From positions 96,468,850-96,532,849 of the forward strand of contig CM075770.1 in NCBI GenBank assembly GCA_037974665.1: a stretch of 64,000 nt of DNA, given 5' to 3'. Shown here one piece after another: positions 46,412 through 56,627 of this stretch. The notes below the pieces were generated by a model. The model made no database searches. It was not told where the DNA came from and worked only from the letters and a program-made list of their open reading frames with translations. The position numbers were made by a program, and so were the translations under genes. The stretch is from Ehretia macrophylla (taxonomy: Eukaryota > Streptophyta > Magnoliopsida > Boraginales > Ehretiaceae). Numbering within the stretch: position 1 is the stretch's first letter; each line of letters starts with the position of its first letter.

Positions 46412-48084
46412 TGTAACGCCCCGGCTAAGCGAATACCCTGAAGGGTAGAGGGCCACCAACGATGCCACATATGCAGGTATTGGGTTATCACATTGGGCCC
46501 CTCATGGTTTTGTCCATTCCCAGCCCACGTGGACTAGAAAAGGCCCCTACATTGATAAAGGAACACTTCTGCATATATCCAATAGCCAAAGACCTAGCCA
46601 GTCGATGTGGGATATTACATCTGCCCCCCCTTGGAGATCTAGCATCCTCGCTGGCACAAAGACCAGTTGGCTCTGATACCACTTCTGTAACGCCCCGGCT
46701 AAGCGAATACCCCGAAGGGTAGAGGCCTACCAGCGACGCCACATATGCAGGTATTGTCCGCTTTAGGTTAACACATTGGGCCCCTCACGATTTTGTCCAT
46801 TCCCAACCGACGTGGACTAGAAAAGGCGCATGCATGGATAAAAGGATACTTCCACATATATCCAATAGCCCAAAGACCTGACCAGTTGATGTGGGATATT
46901 ACATCCGCCCCCCCCCCCCCTTAGGGACCCAACGTCCTCGCTGGCACAAAGACCGGTCGGCTCTGATACCACTTTTATAATGCTCCGACTAAGCGAATAC
47001 CCCGAAGGGCAGAGGCCCACCAGCGACGCCACATATGCAGGTATTGTCCACTTTTGGTTACTAGATTGGGCTATTGGATATATGTGAAAGTGTCCTTTTA
47101 TCCGTGCAGGCGCCTTTTCTAGTCCACGTGGGCTGGGAAGGGACAAAATCGTGAGGGGCCCAATGTGATAACCCAAAGCGAACAATACCTGCATATGTGG
47201 TGTCGCTGGTGAACCTCTGCCCTTCAGGGTATTCGCTTAGCCGGGGTATTATAGAAGTGGTATCAGAGCTTAAATAGCTCTTAGCCGGGATAGGGTCCTC
47301 GGTCTGTTAGGTAGCAACCCTCGAGTGTGTGCATGTGGAGTGTGTCTTGAATAGGTGTGTGCTTGTATGTGAGACTTGTGTGTACTTGAATGAGAATGTG
47401 TATTTATATGACTATGTACATCTAAGTAAATAATAGTTGCATACTAGTTTAAAGTGATAATTGTATCTATGTAATAGTTACTTGGTATATCCTATGTGGT
47501 TACAACTGCATACATGCATTCCCCGTTGAAATGGTAAGTAAACTCTTTCCCTTGTAAAAAGATGGCTAGTGGCGAACCTTCCAATGATGGAGACCAGTGG
47601 GAAGAAAGGCATTTGATCAGACATCTATTGAAGAGTTAGTGTTCATATTTGGAACTCGGCTATTGGGATTCCTATTGGGTATTCTTACTGGATATCCTTA
47701 TTAGTATTCTTGAGCGGTACTCTTACATGGTAATCGGTAATGGATAACCACAGTTGACATTTGGTATTTCCATTTGAATACCTGAATTGGAGATGTTGTA
47801 GCTTGATGAGGAATCGATTTATGAAAAAGAAATTGCGAGGACGTTGGGTCCCTAAGGGGGGGCAGATGTAATATCCTACATCGACTAGCCAGGTCTTTGG
47901 GCTATTGGATAGATGTGGAAGTGTCCTTTTATCCGTGCAGGCGCCTTTTCTAGTCCATGTGGACTGGGAATAGACAAAATCGTGAGGGGTCCAATGTGGT
48001 AACCTAAAGCGGACAATACCTGCATATGTGGCGTCGCTGGTGGGCCTTTGCCCTTCGGGGTATTTTCTTAGCCGGGGCATTACA
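46412..48084. mobile_element. Composite of small LTR retroelements in inverted orientation (TRIM-like)
   Basis: The 1673-bp insert is flanked by AAGAC (46407-46411) and AAGAT (48085-48089). It holds five LTR copies of about 210-220 bp, whole or partial. Three are minus-oriented: 46412-46619, 46686-46903 and the partial 46976 to about 47070. Two are plus-oriented: about 47069-47253 (partial) and 47867-48084. Minus copies are separated by only 66 and 72 bp, consisting essentially of primer site and purine tract. The plus pair encloses a 613-bp internal region with a TGGTATCAGAGCT primer site (47258) and an AAGGGGGGGCAGA purine tract (47854-47866). No protein is coded. LTRs carry TGTAATATCC...ATTACA ends. 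Confidence 0.9.
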
Positions 48085-49383
48085 AAGATCCAACCATCTT
48101 TAGTACAAATTGAACAAATCCCACAGCCTAGTATAAAAGTGGAGAGCGAAGAGATTGCGCAAATAGAAGAAAGACCTGATTGGATAATACCAATACGGGC
48201 ATACCTAGAGAATGACGAACTTCCCGAAGATGAACAGGATGCCCAACGAATTAAAAGGCAGACCTCGAGGTTCGTGATGATCGGGGATTAGTTGTACAAA
48301 AGATCATTCACATGGCTCCTACTGAAATGTGTGGGGCCGGAAGAAGAAAATTATGTGTTGAGATAAATCCATGAAGGGATCTGCGATAACCATCTCAAGG
48401 GGAAAGTTTTGGCTAGGAAAGCTCTCAAGACAGGATATTTTTGGCCAACCTTGGAGAAAGATACTAGAGAGTTGATGAGAAGGTACGACTTCTGCCAAAG
48501 GTTCGCCTGAGTCCATAGGAAACCGGCCAATCCACTGATTGTTATAGTAAGCCCATGGCCATTCAGTCAATGGGGATTGGACCTAATTGGCCCAATGCCT
48601 GCAGGAAGATGATAGAGGAGGCTTGCCTTTATAATGGTGGATTATTTTACTAAATGGGTAGAAGTAGAGTCTGTGTCCTCGATTAATGAAAAATTCACAT
48701 GGAACTTTGTGCGTGATTTGCCGATTTGGAGTGTCGAGGGTGATAGTGACCGACTATAGAAGGCAGTTCGACAGCAGATACTTCCCAGAACGCTATACAG
48801 AGCTCAGAATTAGTTTGAGATTTTCTTCCGTAGCTCATCCTCAATGCAATAGCCAAGTAGAGGTTACTAACAGAACTATTTTGCAGGGTCTAAAGACCAA
48901 GTTGGGCAAAGCGCGAGGACAATAGGTGGACAAACTTCCCGAGTTCTTGTGGGCCCACCGCATTACACCAAGCATGGCGACAGGGAAAACCCCATTATGC
49001 CTAACTTTCCGAATGGAAGTTGTCCTTGTGGAGGTCGGGTCGTCCAGTAGCTGAGTCTATATGCACCAAGAAGAAATAAATGGCCCATCTATCCGAGAGG
49101 AGTTGATTTAGCCGAGGAGCTGAGAACAAAGGCTCTAATCCGTACCTTGGCGGGAAAAAGAACTATGGAGAAGGTCTTTGATAAGCAAGTCAAAGACAAA
49201 CAAATCAAGATAGGGAACTTAGTCCTTAGAAGATCCATTTTCCTGCTGACAAATGAAGGGAAGTTCGGGCCATACAAGGTAGTGAAAGAAGTTTGGTCAG
49301 GGACATACCATTTACAGGGTGTAGAGGGAAGAGAACTCAAAAATGCTTGGAATGCTGAGCATTTAAAAAAGTATTTTATGTAA
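48085..49383 (+). pseudogene. Tat integrase pseudogene
   Basis: After IQPSLVQIEQIPQPSIKVES and a linker, the frame shows IHEGICDNHLKGKVLARKAL, KTGYFWPTLEKDTRELMRRY and DFCQRFA. The first Cys of the zinc site is Tyr here. The core has QWGLDLIGPMPAG, IMVDYFTKWVEVESVSS and, in another frame, VSRVIVTDYRRQFDS and SQVEVTNRTILQGLK, so the D-D-E residues are visible across frames. The C-terminal part GKFGPYKVVKEVWSGTYHLQ and NAWNAEHLKKYFM ends with TAA at 49381-49383. Several stops and shifts inactivate it. Confidence 0.92.
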
Positions 49384-50020
49384 TTATTCAACGATGTTAA
49401 TAAAAATCTTTTCTCCCTCAGCAATGTGTTTTTCGGTCTTATAATTAGAATGAAAGTAAGGCCAAAAGTGCTGATGAAATAGGTCCAAAATGACCGACGA
49501 AAGTCCCATAAATGGGCAAAAGGCCAAAAGTGTCGACGAAATAGGTCCAAAATGACCGACAAAAGTCCTATAAATGGGCAAGAGGCCAAAAGTGCTGACG
49601 AAATAAGCCCAAAATGACCGACGAAAGTCCCATAAATGGGCAAAAGGTCAAAAGTGCCGACAAAATAGGTTCAAAATGACCGACAAAAGTCCCATAAATG
49701 GGCAAAACACCACTTAAAAATATAAGTGCTCAAGTTTGATGAACAAAAAGGTCAGGATAGCCTTGCTCGATTATTTAATGCCTATTCAAGTTTAATGAAG
49801 TTTGTTATTTACAATTCTGAAGTTGAAATTACTCTAAGTATCGTCTCGGGCATTGGAGTACGACAAAAAGAATAAAAGAAAGAAAGAGTAACATCAGAGC
49901 TAAAAGTTGGCACATTTTCATTAAAATAAAAAGTAATGATACAAACGCAATGTCGAAGCCATCAAAACATATAAAGTAATACAAAAGATCTTAAGTCTGA
50001 ACTTTTTTATTTTGGGGAGC
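49384..50020 (+). other. 3' untranslated region of the Tat element with a 62-bp tandem array
   Basis: Four head-to-tail units of exactly 62 bp lie at 49460-49707, starting at 49460, 49522, 49584 and 49646. The unit begins GGCCAAAAGTG and contains AAATGACCGAC and CCCATAAATGGGCAAA, which has a short palindrome. Open frames on the minus strand across it (49089-49643) only translate the repeat. The rest up to 50020 has no gene. Tandem arrays in this position are known for Tat elements. Confidence 0.9.
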
Positions 50021-51784
50021 TTAAATGTTCTCAGTAGGTTCATTCACCCCATCTAGAGCTGTAGCCGCTGTCTCGGGAGCCAGAAAGAAGTAAGCATTAT
50101 CAAGGAGCAGTTCTAATTCTTCGACCTCTTTGGGCTGGGCGGAGATGAGGCTCATAAGGTCAGCATTAGGTAGCAAAGCTTGAGCCTTCCATTTGGCCTC
50201 GACTGACCCTAAGAAGGTCTCAACAGCAAGAGCAGTGTTGAAAACTCCCGACGAAGACTCGCCAACGAATTTTGCACATTCAGAAGATACCTTGAAAGCT
50301 TCAATAGCTTTCTCCCCCTGAGGCCCCAGCCTATAGATAAACTTTTTAAGATTAGCCTTCGCTTTCAGCCTGACCTCTTTCTCTTTCTGAAGATCTTCTT
50401 CTATCTAGGTTCGGGCTCAGCGTTCCACGGCTAGGGATTTCTCAGATGCCTCGAGCTTTGACTGAGCCAGCTTCAGGTCGAAAGATAGTTTCTCATTAGC
50501 ATCAGAAACTTTCTTGAGCTCAGCCTCATCTTTACTGGCTTTCTCTTTCTCCGTAGCCAATTTTTTCATAGCTTCCTCCACGTTCTTCAAGGCATCCTTG
50601 CAGATGGTCTCGGCTTCGGTACACTGGTACTCGTACCGCTTATTTAATTCAGCATACATGCCCCTGAGAACACCTATGTTAGACTGAATGCTCGCAACAA
50701 AAGAGGTGATCTGAAAAAAAAAAAAAAAAAACACAAAAAGATACCGACGAAGCCGTTCGAAGAAATTCCTCGAGCAGTGTTACCGAGGGAAGTTTGTTTA
50801 TGGCAACCTCCCGACTTTTGTCGTCCTTCCCTTGCACGACGACGAGCTTAGGGGTAGGGGGCGCCTTGCCAGAAACCTTCCCAACCTTAGGATTCTTGGG
50901 TAGAGTTGTTGGAACAATATCTTTCGAACCCTTGGAAGGGTTAGAAGGGGAGGAGTCGGCATCAATCACCACAATCACTGGAGATGACTGAGCCCAAGGA
51001 TAGGAAGAGTCATCACCAGATAGAAGAGTCTTTCTCTTCTTACTGGGAGGCGAAGACCTCTGATCCTTAGAGGATGGGGCTGAGGAGGTGGACTCAAGTT
51101 CTTTCTGATTGGTATCCTTCCAGGGCGGAGAAGGTGTAGGTTGATTCAAGGACGAGCCTTTAGTCCTCGAGGATTTATTAGAAGGCTTACTTGCAGCAGC
51201 TTTCAAGATACTGAGAGGATCCATATCTGCAAAACCGAGCTGACAGTCAGCAAAATAAATTATGATTACAAAATGTAAAATAGGGAATACCCTAAGACGG
51301 GACCTACCCCTGCTTCTCTTCAACCCCCTCTTCTTCTTAGAGGCAGTGGCCTCGACCTCGAAGAGGTCTCACTGAGGACAGGTCGGGAATGGATGAGGCA
51401 TTCCATATAACCCGACCTCCAAATTTTATTCCACTTAACGTACTTAGAGGCATCCAAACCCCTATCTCCGTGCAAGGCTGTAAAAGCATCTCTTTCAAGA
51501 TCGGATAGGTAAGAGAGATTATTCTTGTTGTCCTCGATAATGTTCCAGGAAGTAAGGATATGCCACGACACAGGACCAGACACAAAGTAATATCTATTAT
51601 GCCAACCTTTGAAAGAGGTTTTCCAATTTTGAAAGATAAGACACCTCGACCAAGAAATGACATAGTACTAACCTTTACATTGGGGGTTAGGCTTGAGGGT
51701 GAAAAAATGATGGAACAAGGCACCAGTAGGGGTCAGACCTTTACGCTTTACAAAGACATAGAAGGCGACCATCATAGCCCATCC

Positions 51785-52850
51785 TAAAGCTGGCAAATGG
51801 GCCAGCCCGGTACAGCCCAGTTGAATCATGTGTTAAGAAAAATGAGTCTGGTTCGACACAGATGTTTAATGGGCTGAGTTGGGCTAGACTCAATTCTTAA
51901 AATATAGGACCCAACTCGGCCCACGAGCCTACTGTCACGAGTCGCAAGCTGGGCTGGGCCAGCCCATCTTTTATTTATTTATTAGTGTGTTCTAAATTTT
52001 GATAGTTGGATTAATAACGAAAAAAGTTTAAGCTTAACTTTTTTTACGAAAAAGTTAATTTAACAATTAACAAGACATAAGTTAATTGATAATATTAATA
52101 TAAATGATAAAACATTACTTAACAAACCACAAGTTCACAAGGCACGGATACGTTACTAATAAACATAAAAAAAGAACATTACATAAATGCTTGAAGAAAG
52201 TTAGTGGAGAAGTTCTCTATTTTATTATGCTCCTTGTGCGGGTGTTGGGCCTGTTAGTGGTGATGGTGGCGGTGGTTGAGGATTAAAATAGTTTAGAACA
52301 TTTGAGTGTTGAGATACAAGATGTCTTACAAGCGTTCTAGTTCTAAATTGACGTCGAAATATATATTTACATTCACTATAGTTACAAATTACATACCCAT
52401 GTTCTTCAAAGTAAGCAAAATGATTCCAAACATTTGAACGTAATCGTTGTGAAAGATTTTCTTCCCCCATAGCCATAGATATTATGTATTCTCTTATAGT
52501 AAAATAAAGAGACAATAGGTAGTATAATTTTGTAGTAAAATGAAGTTGAATACACTAATTATTTATAAGAAAAATTACATGTACAAATTATAATCTCAAG
52601 ATGAGCTTTATCTGGGCTCGAATTGGGCCTGAGCTGGGCTCGAGCTGGGCTTGTGCTGGGTTCGAGTTAAGTTAGGCTGGGCTTGGGCACAAATAGGCTA
52701 GGTCCAAAAATATATGACACAGCTCGGCCCACCTATATGTAGTAGGCTGAGCCAAGTCGAACCCACTTTTATTCGAGCTAGGTTGGGCCTGAATTTTCGT
52801 GTGTTGGGCTAAACTGGGCCTGTGTCGGCCCAGCTCAAATGCCACCTCTA
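51785..52850 (-). mobile_element. hAT transposon remnant with BED zinc finger, in the antisense gene
   Basis: The 1066-bp insert has ends TAAAGCTGGCAAATGGGCC and, on the complement of the right end, TAGAGGTGGCATTTGAGCT. It is flanked by GCCCATCC (51777-51784) and GCCCAGCC (52851-52858), an 8-bp duplication with one mismatch. Removing it rejoins NGW and AMMVAFY in the antisense gene. The ends are unusually rich in GGGC words (51795-51965 and 52610-52840). Confidence 0.88.
52225..52515 (-). pseudogene. N-terminal fragment of a hAT transposase (BED zinc finger)
   Basis: This 96-codon open frame contains SNVWNHFAYFEEHGYVICNY, SECKYIFRRQFRTRTLVRHL and VSQHSNVLNYF. The pattern is aromatic-W-x-HF followed by two Cys and a final H-x-x-x-(x)-H, as in BED-type zinc fingers at the start of hAT transposases. 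It is followed by a proline-rich tail. The catalytic core and the dimerisation region are absent, so this is an internally deleted, non-autonomous copy. Confidence 0.8.
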
Positions 52851-53911
52851 GCCCAGCCATTGGGGGAAATTTAACCGAGGCTAATTTCAAAGTGGTTAAC
52901 TATGTCAGCTATGTAAGAAGGGATCAAAAAATTGAAAAACTCGAAGGCAACGTCATACATGCAAATCTCACCTTCTAGAGGGTGACAAACTACTTCATCT
53001 ACGGCTGGGACCCTAACCCTGCAGTCATGAGGAATTGAGCCACCTAATATCCTCTCATTCACCATCTCGGGCATGGAGATGCAAGGTCGAGAATAACAGG
53101 AAAATAACTTATTGTCGATCCTATGAGTAACCTCGGTAGTTACTGAAGACTCACTGACAACAGCCTCGGATCTCTCAGAGGCATAGGAAGAACTAGTCCT
53201 CAGGAGTGGGAAAGGGCATTCTATAGGGTCGGTATGGAGCTCTATACCCCTAGGGTCTTCTAAGGGAGACTTGCATGAACCCTGGTACTCCTCTACGTCA
53301 GTAAAACTAGCTAATTCTTCTTGGTCATTAGGGTCGTGAGTCCCAGCTTCTTGACCCTCATCATTTCCAGTGGTATCCCGATCCTCATTCTCTTGGGGAA
53401 CATTGGCTATGGATATTGCCTCAGAATCCGGGCTAGTAGGCTCCTCACTAGCCCTCTACCGTATGACTGGACAAACTCGTTCTAAGAATCCTCACCGTTA
53501 CCCGACCCGACCATAACATGAGAAGTGAAAGCAGAAGAAAGGAAAAACTAAATGAATGAACACGTACCTACTGATTGAGAAAGACCCAAGCAGGTAAAAG
53601 GCTACAGGATGATAGAACTATCCAAGGCGAACTCAAATAAATGAAGAAAATGGGAAAGCTAGAAACGCGCATAAGTAAGGGTAAAAGGTGAAAATGGTGG
53701 GGGACACCTATATATATATAAAGAAAGAGAGGCGCAAATCTCAGAGAAAGAAGCATTGCGACTGTTCAGTCAAAAAGGCGCGTAATTATTGCGTCGTCTC
53801 AATGGCACAGTTATCGAAGCGTAGCACAGGAAAGAAACGTATTTAAGAAAGAGAAAAACTCCTGCAAAACTCCCGAGGCCAATCCTTAGCCTTGAAAGTT
53901 CTGGGGGCAAG

Positions 53912-54276
53912 TGATATGGATATAAAACAGGCCCAAATGTGCAATTACCCAAATACCCATGGTAGCAAAAGGAATAATCATCGCGAGACACTTGTCACAA
54001 AAATTATACATAAGGACAAGTGGGGATCACCAAAAAAGGCACCCTCAATATTACTATAAAGAGTACAAGGAAAGTGACTAGGAGATAACTAATTCATTTC
54101 AATTGCTAATTTTATTATTTGTCAGATTACACCCGAATTAAATCACTAATTCTCTCGTCCGAAGAAAAACGTAAGAGATAACTCCCGTTATTTCTTTTCT
54201 TTACTTGTGTAGGAGGTCAGCTCGGACAAGGGTGATCCAGGTTCTCTGATCAGCTCGGAAGATTTTATATCTAACA
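53912..54276 (+). repeat. 3' LTR of the Tat element
   Basis: The 365-bp LTR starts TGATATGGATATAAAACAGG after the purine tract TTCTGGGGGCAAG (53899-53911) and ends ATATCTAACA. It differs from the 5' LTR by scattered substitutions. TAAAC follows, matching TAAAG on the other side at four of five bases. Confidence 0.93.
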
Positions 54277-54281
54277 TAAAC

Positions 54282-55285
54282 TTCTCATGCTTTGGTTGCA
54301 CCCACTTATAGATAAACTTTGTTTCTCCTTATGAAAGTGTTTTTATAACAGGCCGCACTATCTAGGACAATATTTTGATAGCTCAGGAAGTTGGTTATTA
54401 TCTGAAGTGCAAGAGACGATCCAATAATCATGTGGCTGCAATAAAACTCGATATGGCAAAGGCATATTATCAAGTTGATTGGGGTTTTTTTGTGGGGGGC
54501 TCCTTCATAAATTTGTCTTTCATCCCACATGGACGAATTAGATTATGCAATGTGTTTTGTCGGTGTCATCTAGTATTAAGTTGAATGGCGAGCGCTTCCT
54601 TTTTTTTTTTTCTCACCATCTCGGGGTTACGCCAAGGAGATCCTCTTTCTTCATTTTTATTTGCTTTGATGCCTGAAGCCCTTATCAAAGTACTAGAATC
54701 AAAGCATGTTGTTGGATCGCTAAAAGGCATTAACCTTGGTCGGACTTAACCACCCGCACACACCCCACCCCCCCATGAAGTAAAGAGTGGGTACTATTGG
54801 TTATTCGCGTGATTATATTGCAAATTTGATTTCTCTTATTTGTTGGTCCATCTGGCTTGGACATAATAAGTTTGTATTCCAAGGAATTCAACCAAATGTA
54901 ACACACGCTGTTTCGAAAGCCCTGGCTCATCTAAGGGACCTTGTCAACTAGCCTGTCAGATAAGTATCCTCCTTCTATCATTGAATCAAATGCCTCTCAG
55001 GTTATCCACTCTTTCAAAATTGTTGCAGACTCATTACAACTCCTATCTGCTAATCTTGGTCACTCATTTCAGCACGTCTCTCGTCATGCTAACCGAGTGA
55101 CAGATTAGATTGCTCATACAATTAAGATATAAAATCTTCCCTTTGACAAAACTTGTAATCTTTCCTTTTGATCTATCTCAACTAGTTTGGTTGGATTTCA
55201 AATCCACTAAAATTGGTTGAGCTTTTGATGTAATCTCTGTTTCTGTAAAATATTTTCATTTACCCAACAAAAAAAAAAAAAAGAA
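54282..55285 (+). pseudogene. L1-type LINE: reverse transcriptase and RNase H remnant with poly(A)
   Basis: Continuing from 41941, the frame shows VLMLWLHPLIDKL, DNILIAQEVGYYLK, NNHVAAIKLDMAKAYYQVDW (RT catalytic block, with Asp in AIKLDMAKAY) and GLRQGDPLSSFLFALMPEAL. It then jumps, by a deletion, to LICWSIWLGHNKFVFQGIQP and the RNase H end with NASQVIHSFKIVADSLQLLS and FQHVSRHANRVTD. A poly(A) run lies at about 55269-55283. The segment between the RT and the C-terminal part, including the usual active-site box, is missing. Stops and shifts are many. Confidence 0.9.
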
Positions 55286-56627
55286 TTCATTCATATAAGC
55301 ATGTCTTCACCATATTTTGTTATATAACTCGGTTCTTTTTCATAGTTTGATCATTAACAATTACAAAATTTATATAAATCACATTTTAAAAAGTAGAATT
55401 TAAAAAACCTTGTCTCTTAACACTGAAAATGTCCGAAATATTGATTTTAGCTTTGAAAATATAGGTGAAATAGGTTCAAGCCCCCAAAATTTTCTAGAAA
55501 AATCAATTCATTTTCTTTGCTAAGTTAAAAAATCAACTTTTTTCTCCGAAATTTTATATTAAATATAAATGACAATTTCAACTTAAATATTGTTGAGAAC
55601 TTCATCTAACCAAAAAAGGTTTGTTTTCAATCCACTATCTACATTGATTATATCTATATCTATCTATTACTCGAATTTTCCAGCTTAGTTTCCGTCTAAT
55701 CTAATAAAACTAGCTAGTAAAATTTTAGTGCACCAAATTCATGACTTTTTTTATTTTTTATTTTTTGATTCAAGGGAAAGCCAACCAATATTTTAAACCA
55801 AACAGAATATTACTTCATCCTAACAACTCGTTATGACCAACAATCCTAAATTCGAACTTATGCCTGTGAATTGAACATGCACTGGAATACACCACTGCAC
55901 CACGAAATTTGCAATCCTGGATAGATTCAATAGTAACTTCCTGGTCATAAGAAAAAGAAGGCAATAGAAATATACGACTTCGAAGAAGTTCAATCTCTCA
56001 CTCTGTTTGCCCACTATCTACTTTTACAAGCCTGATTGATTGATAAAATATTTTAAAGGAACTCATGGAATAAGCTCCGAGTATGCATACCAACCAGTCT
56101 ATCATCAACATGTAACATATCTCGCAGCTGAAGAAACTAGGGCAGACAGGGCAAATCGATAATATGGCATTCACTAAAATGCGACTGCTAGTGTTATTCC
56201 GGACTTGCAATGCCATGTAACGTTACAAAGAAGATGGTGATAAACTGATAATGCAGTTATGACGATAGAACATCATGACGTTGTAAGGGGATCAAAATCA
56301 GTGGCCTCAACTGAATGACATGATATAAAAAGAAACAGAACAGAACGATTTTTTTGTGATGATTCTACCAAGCGAGTCTTCATCATCTTTGGTTAACGAC
56401 CAGCAGACCAGTAGTTTATTCTACAACCATCCAATTTTCGATCAGTAGAGAACATTTAGGATGTATAACTATCCGATTTTATTTGATTTATACACGATCC
56501 ATTTAGATTGCAACAGGAAGGAAAAATTTGCCGCAATCACTCAGATTTCCAACAGCTCACCAACTAAACAACATACTTCTTTTACCTGGATGAAAGTATC
56601 CGCAAAATGGGTCGTTGAATGTAAGAT
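55286..56627. other. Intergenic DNA and 3' flank of MIC60
   Basis: AT-rich up to about 56000. The part nearest 56627 will hold the 3' untranslated region of MIC60 on the minus strand, but no clear polyadenylation signal can be picked. Open frames at 55820-56216 (minus) and 56461-56655 (plus) are unrecognised and probably fortuitous. Confidence 0.55.

Larger units (their letters stand above)
50021..53514 (-). pseudogene. Antisense spliced gene of the Tat element (Transposase_28-like, coiled coil), broken
   Basis: On the minus strand, opposite to gag-pol, a gene runs from about 53514 to a TAA at 50021. An acidic N-terminus (53465-52863) ends VAFEFFNFLIPSYIADIVNH and ISPNGW. The hAT insert intervenes, then AMMVAFYVF, LFHHFF, and FVSGPVSWHILTSWN. 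An intron with a GTAGGT donor and TTGCAG acceptor precedes MDPLSILKAAASK, a S/P/K-rich linker. A short intron with a polypyrimidine tract of about 18 T lies at 50711-50745. A coiled-coil part (ITSFVASIQ, LKKVSDANEKLSFDLKLAQ) and FKVSSECAKFVGESS lead to the end. It resembles the plant 'putative gypsy type transposon' family and the antisense ORFs described in Retand elements. Stops make this copy inactive. Confidence 0.8.
41942..54276 (+). mobile_element. Tat-lineage Ty3/gypsy retrotransposon with antisense gene
   Basis: The 364- and 365-bp LTRs (41942-42305 and 53912-54276) share TGATATGGATATAAAA...ATATCTAACA; the first base pair of the 5' LTR is changed to TA. A TGGCGCAGTCTGTGGGA primer site follows at 42308, and a TTCTGGGGGCAAG purine tract precedes the 3' LTR. 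The flanking pentamers are TAAAG and TAAAC. The order is gag, protease, RT, RNase H, an extra archaeal-type RNase H and integrase, a 62-bp tandem array and a reverse-strand spliced gene. The second RNase H and the long 3' region with an antisense gene are known of the Tat/Retand branch. It inserted into a LINE and later received two inserts of its own (46412-48084 and 51785-52850). Confidence 0.93.

Noticed and set aside
49089..49643. 184-codon minus-strand frame with repeated MPIYGTFVGHFGLI-like units
   Set aside because: It is the 62-bp tandem array of the Tat element read in reverse; the remainder overlaps the integrase coding part.
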